Positions 62,804-64,000 of a DNA stretch of 64,000 bases are shown here, one piece after another. The number at the start of each line of letters is the position of its first letter. The first letter of the stretch is position 1. The stretch lies in NCBI RefSeq assembly GCF_018847375.1, contig NZ_CP072036.1, positions 62,001 to 126,000 on the forward strand, written 5' to 3'. The notes beneath the pieces are model-generated. The model searched no databases. It was not told the origin of the DNA and saw only the letters and a program-made list of their open reading frames with translations. A program made the position numbers and the translations under genes. Origin of the DNA: Akkermansia massiliensis. Lineage in GTDB: Bacteria > Verrucomicrobiota > Verrucomicrobiia > Verrucomicrobiales > Akkermansiaceae.

Positions 62804-64000
62804 AGAATTGAAGAAGCTGAAGGATGATCTCTGGCATTCCGCGGATATACTTCGTGCGGGCGCACACCTGGCTGCCAATAAATACGGACAGCCTATCCTT
62901 GGTTTGATTTTCCTGCGTTATGCTGACATCCTTTACAAGCAGTACAAGGAGGAAATTGAGGAAAAATATAATAAGCGGAAAGGCACTCGAATGGAAAAAT
63001 CCATGAAAGAGATTTCCATCGAGGTTTGTGGTTTCTATCTGCCGCCGGAGGCATATTACGATGCTATCAACGACGCTCCCGATGATGCCAACAAAGCCAC
63101 CCTTGTGAAAAAGGCGATGACCGCCATCGAGGAAAACAACGATAAAATGGACGGAGTTCTGCCCAAGGAAGTGTATGGACAGCTTGTGCCGGAGGAAGAG
63201 CCGGATCTGCTCTCCAAAATCGTCCGCGTCTTCAAGGACATCCCCGAAAATATCAGCATTGACCTTTTCGGAGAAATTTACGAATACTTCTTGGGCAATT
63301 TCGCCTTGCAGGAAGGTAAGGACGGCGGCACCTTCTATACCCCCGCCACGGTTGTTCGATATATGGTGGAGGTGTTGCAGCCGACTTCCGGTGATAAAAT
63401 GTTCCTCGACCCCGCCTGCGGTTCTGGAGGTATGTTTGTCCAGGCAGCTCGGTATATGCACAACCACAATGCCAGCGACGCGGATATGAAATTCCGTTGC
63501 TACGGCGTGGAAAAAGAGCCGGACACCGTTAAGCTGGCAAAAATGAATCTGCTGCTGAACAATGTGCGTGGTGAAATCGCCGAGGCGAACTCCTTCTATG
63601 CCGACCCTTATGATGCCGTTGGCAGATTCGACTATGTCATGGCAAATCCGCCTTTCAATGTAGATGAGGTGGTGTATGAGCGTGTAAAGGATGATGCCCG
63701 TTTCAACACCTACGGCATTCCGAAGAACAAATCCAAAACAGCGAAAAAGGCAAGTGACAAAAAAGAAACTGTACCCAATGCCAACTATTTGTGGATTTCC
63801 TATTTTGCATCGGCATTGAAGGACAATGGCAAGGCTGCTCTCGTTATGGCAAACTCCGCCTCCGATGCCGGAAACAGCGAATACGATATCCGCAAGAAGA
63901 TGATTGAGGAAGGCATCATCAGCCAAATGGTGACGCTGCCCTCCAATATGTTCTCTTCGGTGACGCTCCCGGCTACCTTGTGGTTCTTTGACAAGGCAAA
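62793..64000 (+). CDS. hsdM: Type I restriction-modification methyltransferase subunit (partial)
   Basis: The first 402 codons of HsdM run off the right edge. The N-terminal helical domain begins DDLWHSADILRAGAHLAANK, followed by the linker FGEIYEYFLGNFALQEGKDG, which is typical of HsdM. The SAM-binding motif DPACGSGGMFVQAARYM is at about residue 206 and the catalytic motif MANPPFNVDEV at about 285, so it is an N6-adenine methylase. GGAGGAGG precedes the ATG. It overlaps the XRE remnant and shows different codon use, consistent with horizontal transfer. Specificity and restriction subunits should lie beyond the window. Confidence 0.95.
   Translation, partial: MTDKELKKLKDDLWHSADILRAGAHLAANKYGQPILGLIFLRYADILYKQYKEEIEEKYNKRKGTRMEKSMKEISIEVCGFYLPPEAYYDAINDAPDDANKATLVKKAMTAIEENNDKMDGVLPKEVYGQLVPEEEPDLLSKIVRVFKDIPENISIDLFGEIYEYFLGNFALQEGKDGGTFYTPATVVRYMVEVLQPTSGDKMFLDPACGSGGMFVQAARYMHNHNASDADMKFRCYGVEKEPDTVKLAKMNLLLNNVRGEIAEANSFYADPYDAVGRFDYVMANPPFNVDEVVYERVKDDARFNTYGIPKNKSKTAKKASDKKETVPNANYLWISYFASALKDNGKAALVMANSASDAGNSEYDIRKKMIEEGIISQMVTLPSNMFSSVTLPATLWFFDKA

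Overview
The window looks like chromosomal DNA from a Verrucomicrobiota bacterium, most likely an Akkermansia relative. The pointers are a secreted GH84 beta-N-acetylglucosaminidase, a PEP-CTERM surface protein, several Ser/Thr kinases carrying PEGA, FGE-sulfatase or Sel1-like modules, many short lipoproteins, an mcsA-mcsB-clpC operon in an otherwise Gram-negative gene set (outer-membrane autotransporter-type barrel, O-antigen-ligase-like protein), and the strong GC bias at third codon positions. This assignment is inference from gene content; no database was searched.

Layout. 1-7.4 kb: end of prmC, priA, dapF, a membrane protein, a small lipoprotein, tRNA-His, menG/ubiE-mate, tRNA-Met/Ile2. 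7.6-8.7 kb: a GT10 fucosyltransferase split by a frameshift. 8.9-12.2 kb: a short, regulatory-domain-free leuA paralogue preceded by a leucine-rich leader peptide, then recJ. 12.4-15.3 kb: secreted GH84. 15.6-21.3 kb: a large DUF2339 membrane protein and a znuA-x-znuC-znuB zinc uptake operon with one extra unknown gene. 21.4-25.6 kb: mcsA-mcsB-clpC. 26-37.7 kb: PEP-CTERM protein, rhodanese, FAH-family enzyme, full-length leuA, SMP-30-like protein, yqeY-ispD-epimerase, trpS, a frameshifted uspA, ymdB, tcdA and lipoproteins, then tRNA-Leu. 38-42.3 kb: a fructokinase / mannitol dehydrogenase / sugar MFS module. 42.4-43.9 kb: a lone YopT-type (C58) cysteine protease and an MTH1-like NUDIX hydrolase. 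43.9-53.9 kb: an outer-membrane barrel, kbl, and a kinase-parA-kinase cluster. 55-57.9 kb: a degraded phage-like island between tRNA-Cys and tRNA-Glu. 58-62.6 kb: thiS, mutL, an O-antigen-ligase-like protein. 62.6 kb to the end: start of a type I restriction-modification locus (hsdM, running off the window).

How parts fit together. The two leuA paralogues differ in the control that can be read from sequence: the long one keeps the C-terminal allosteric domain, while the short one lacks it but has an upstream peptide with five consecutive leucine codons, the hallmark of attenuation. McsA, McsB and ClpC would form an arginine-phosphorylation-directed unfolding system as in Firmicutes, here without CtsR. 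Mannitol dehydrogenase, fructokinase and the MFS carrier would take a polyol through fructose to fructose 6-phosphate. The most unexpected single genes are the C58 protease, whose Cys/His/Asp spacing closely matches YopT, and the MTH1-like sanitising hydrolase next to it.

Four reading-frame breaks or remnants (fucosyltransferase, uspA, M15 endolysin, XRE regulator) suggest ongoing gene decay, phase variation or local assembly errors. Accessory DNA stands out by higher A+T content.
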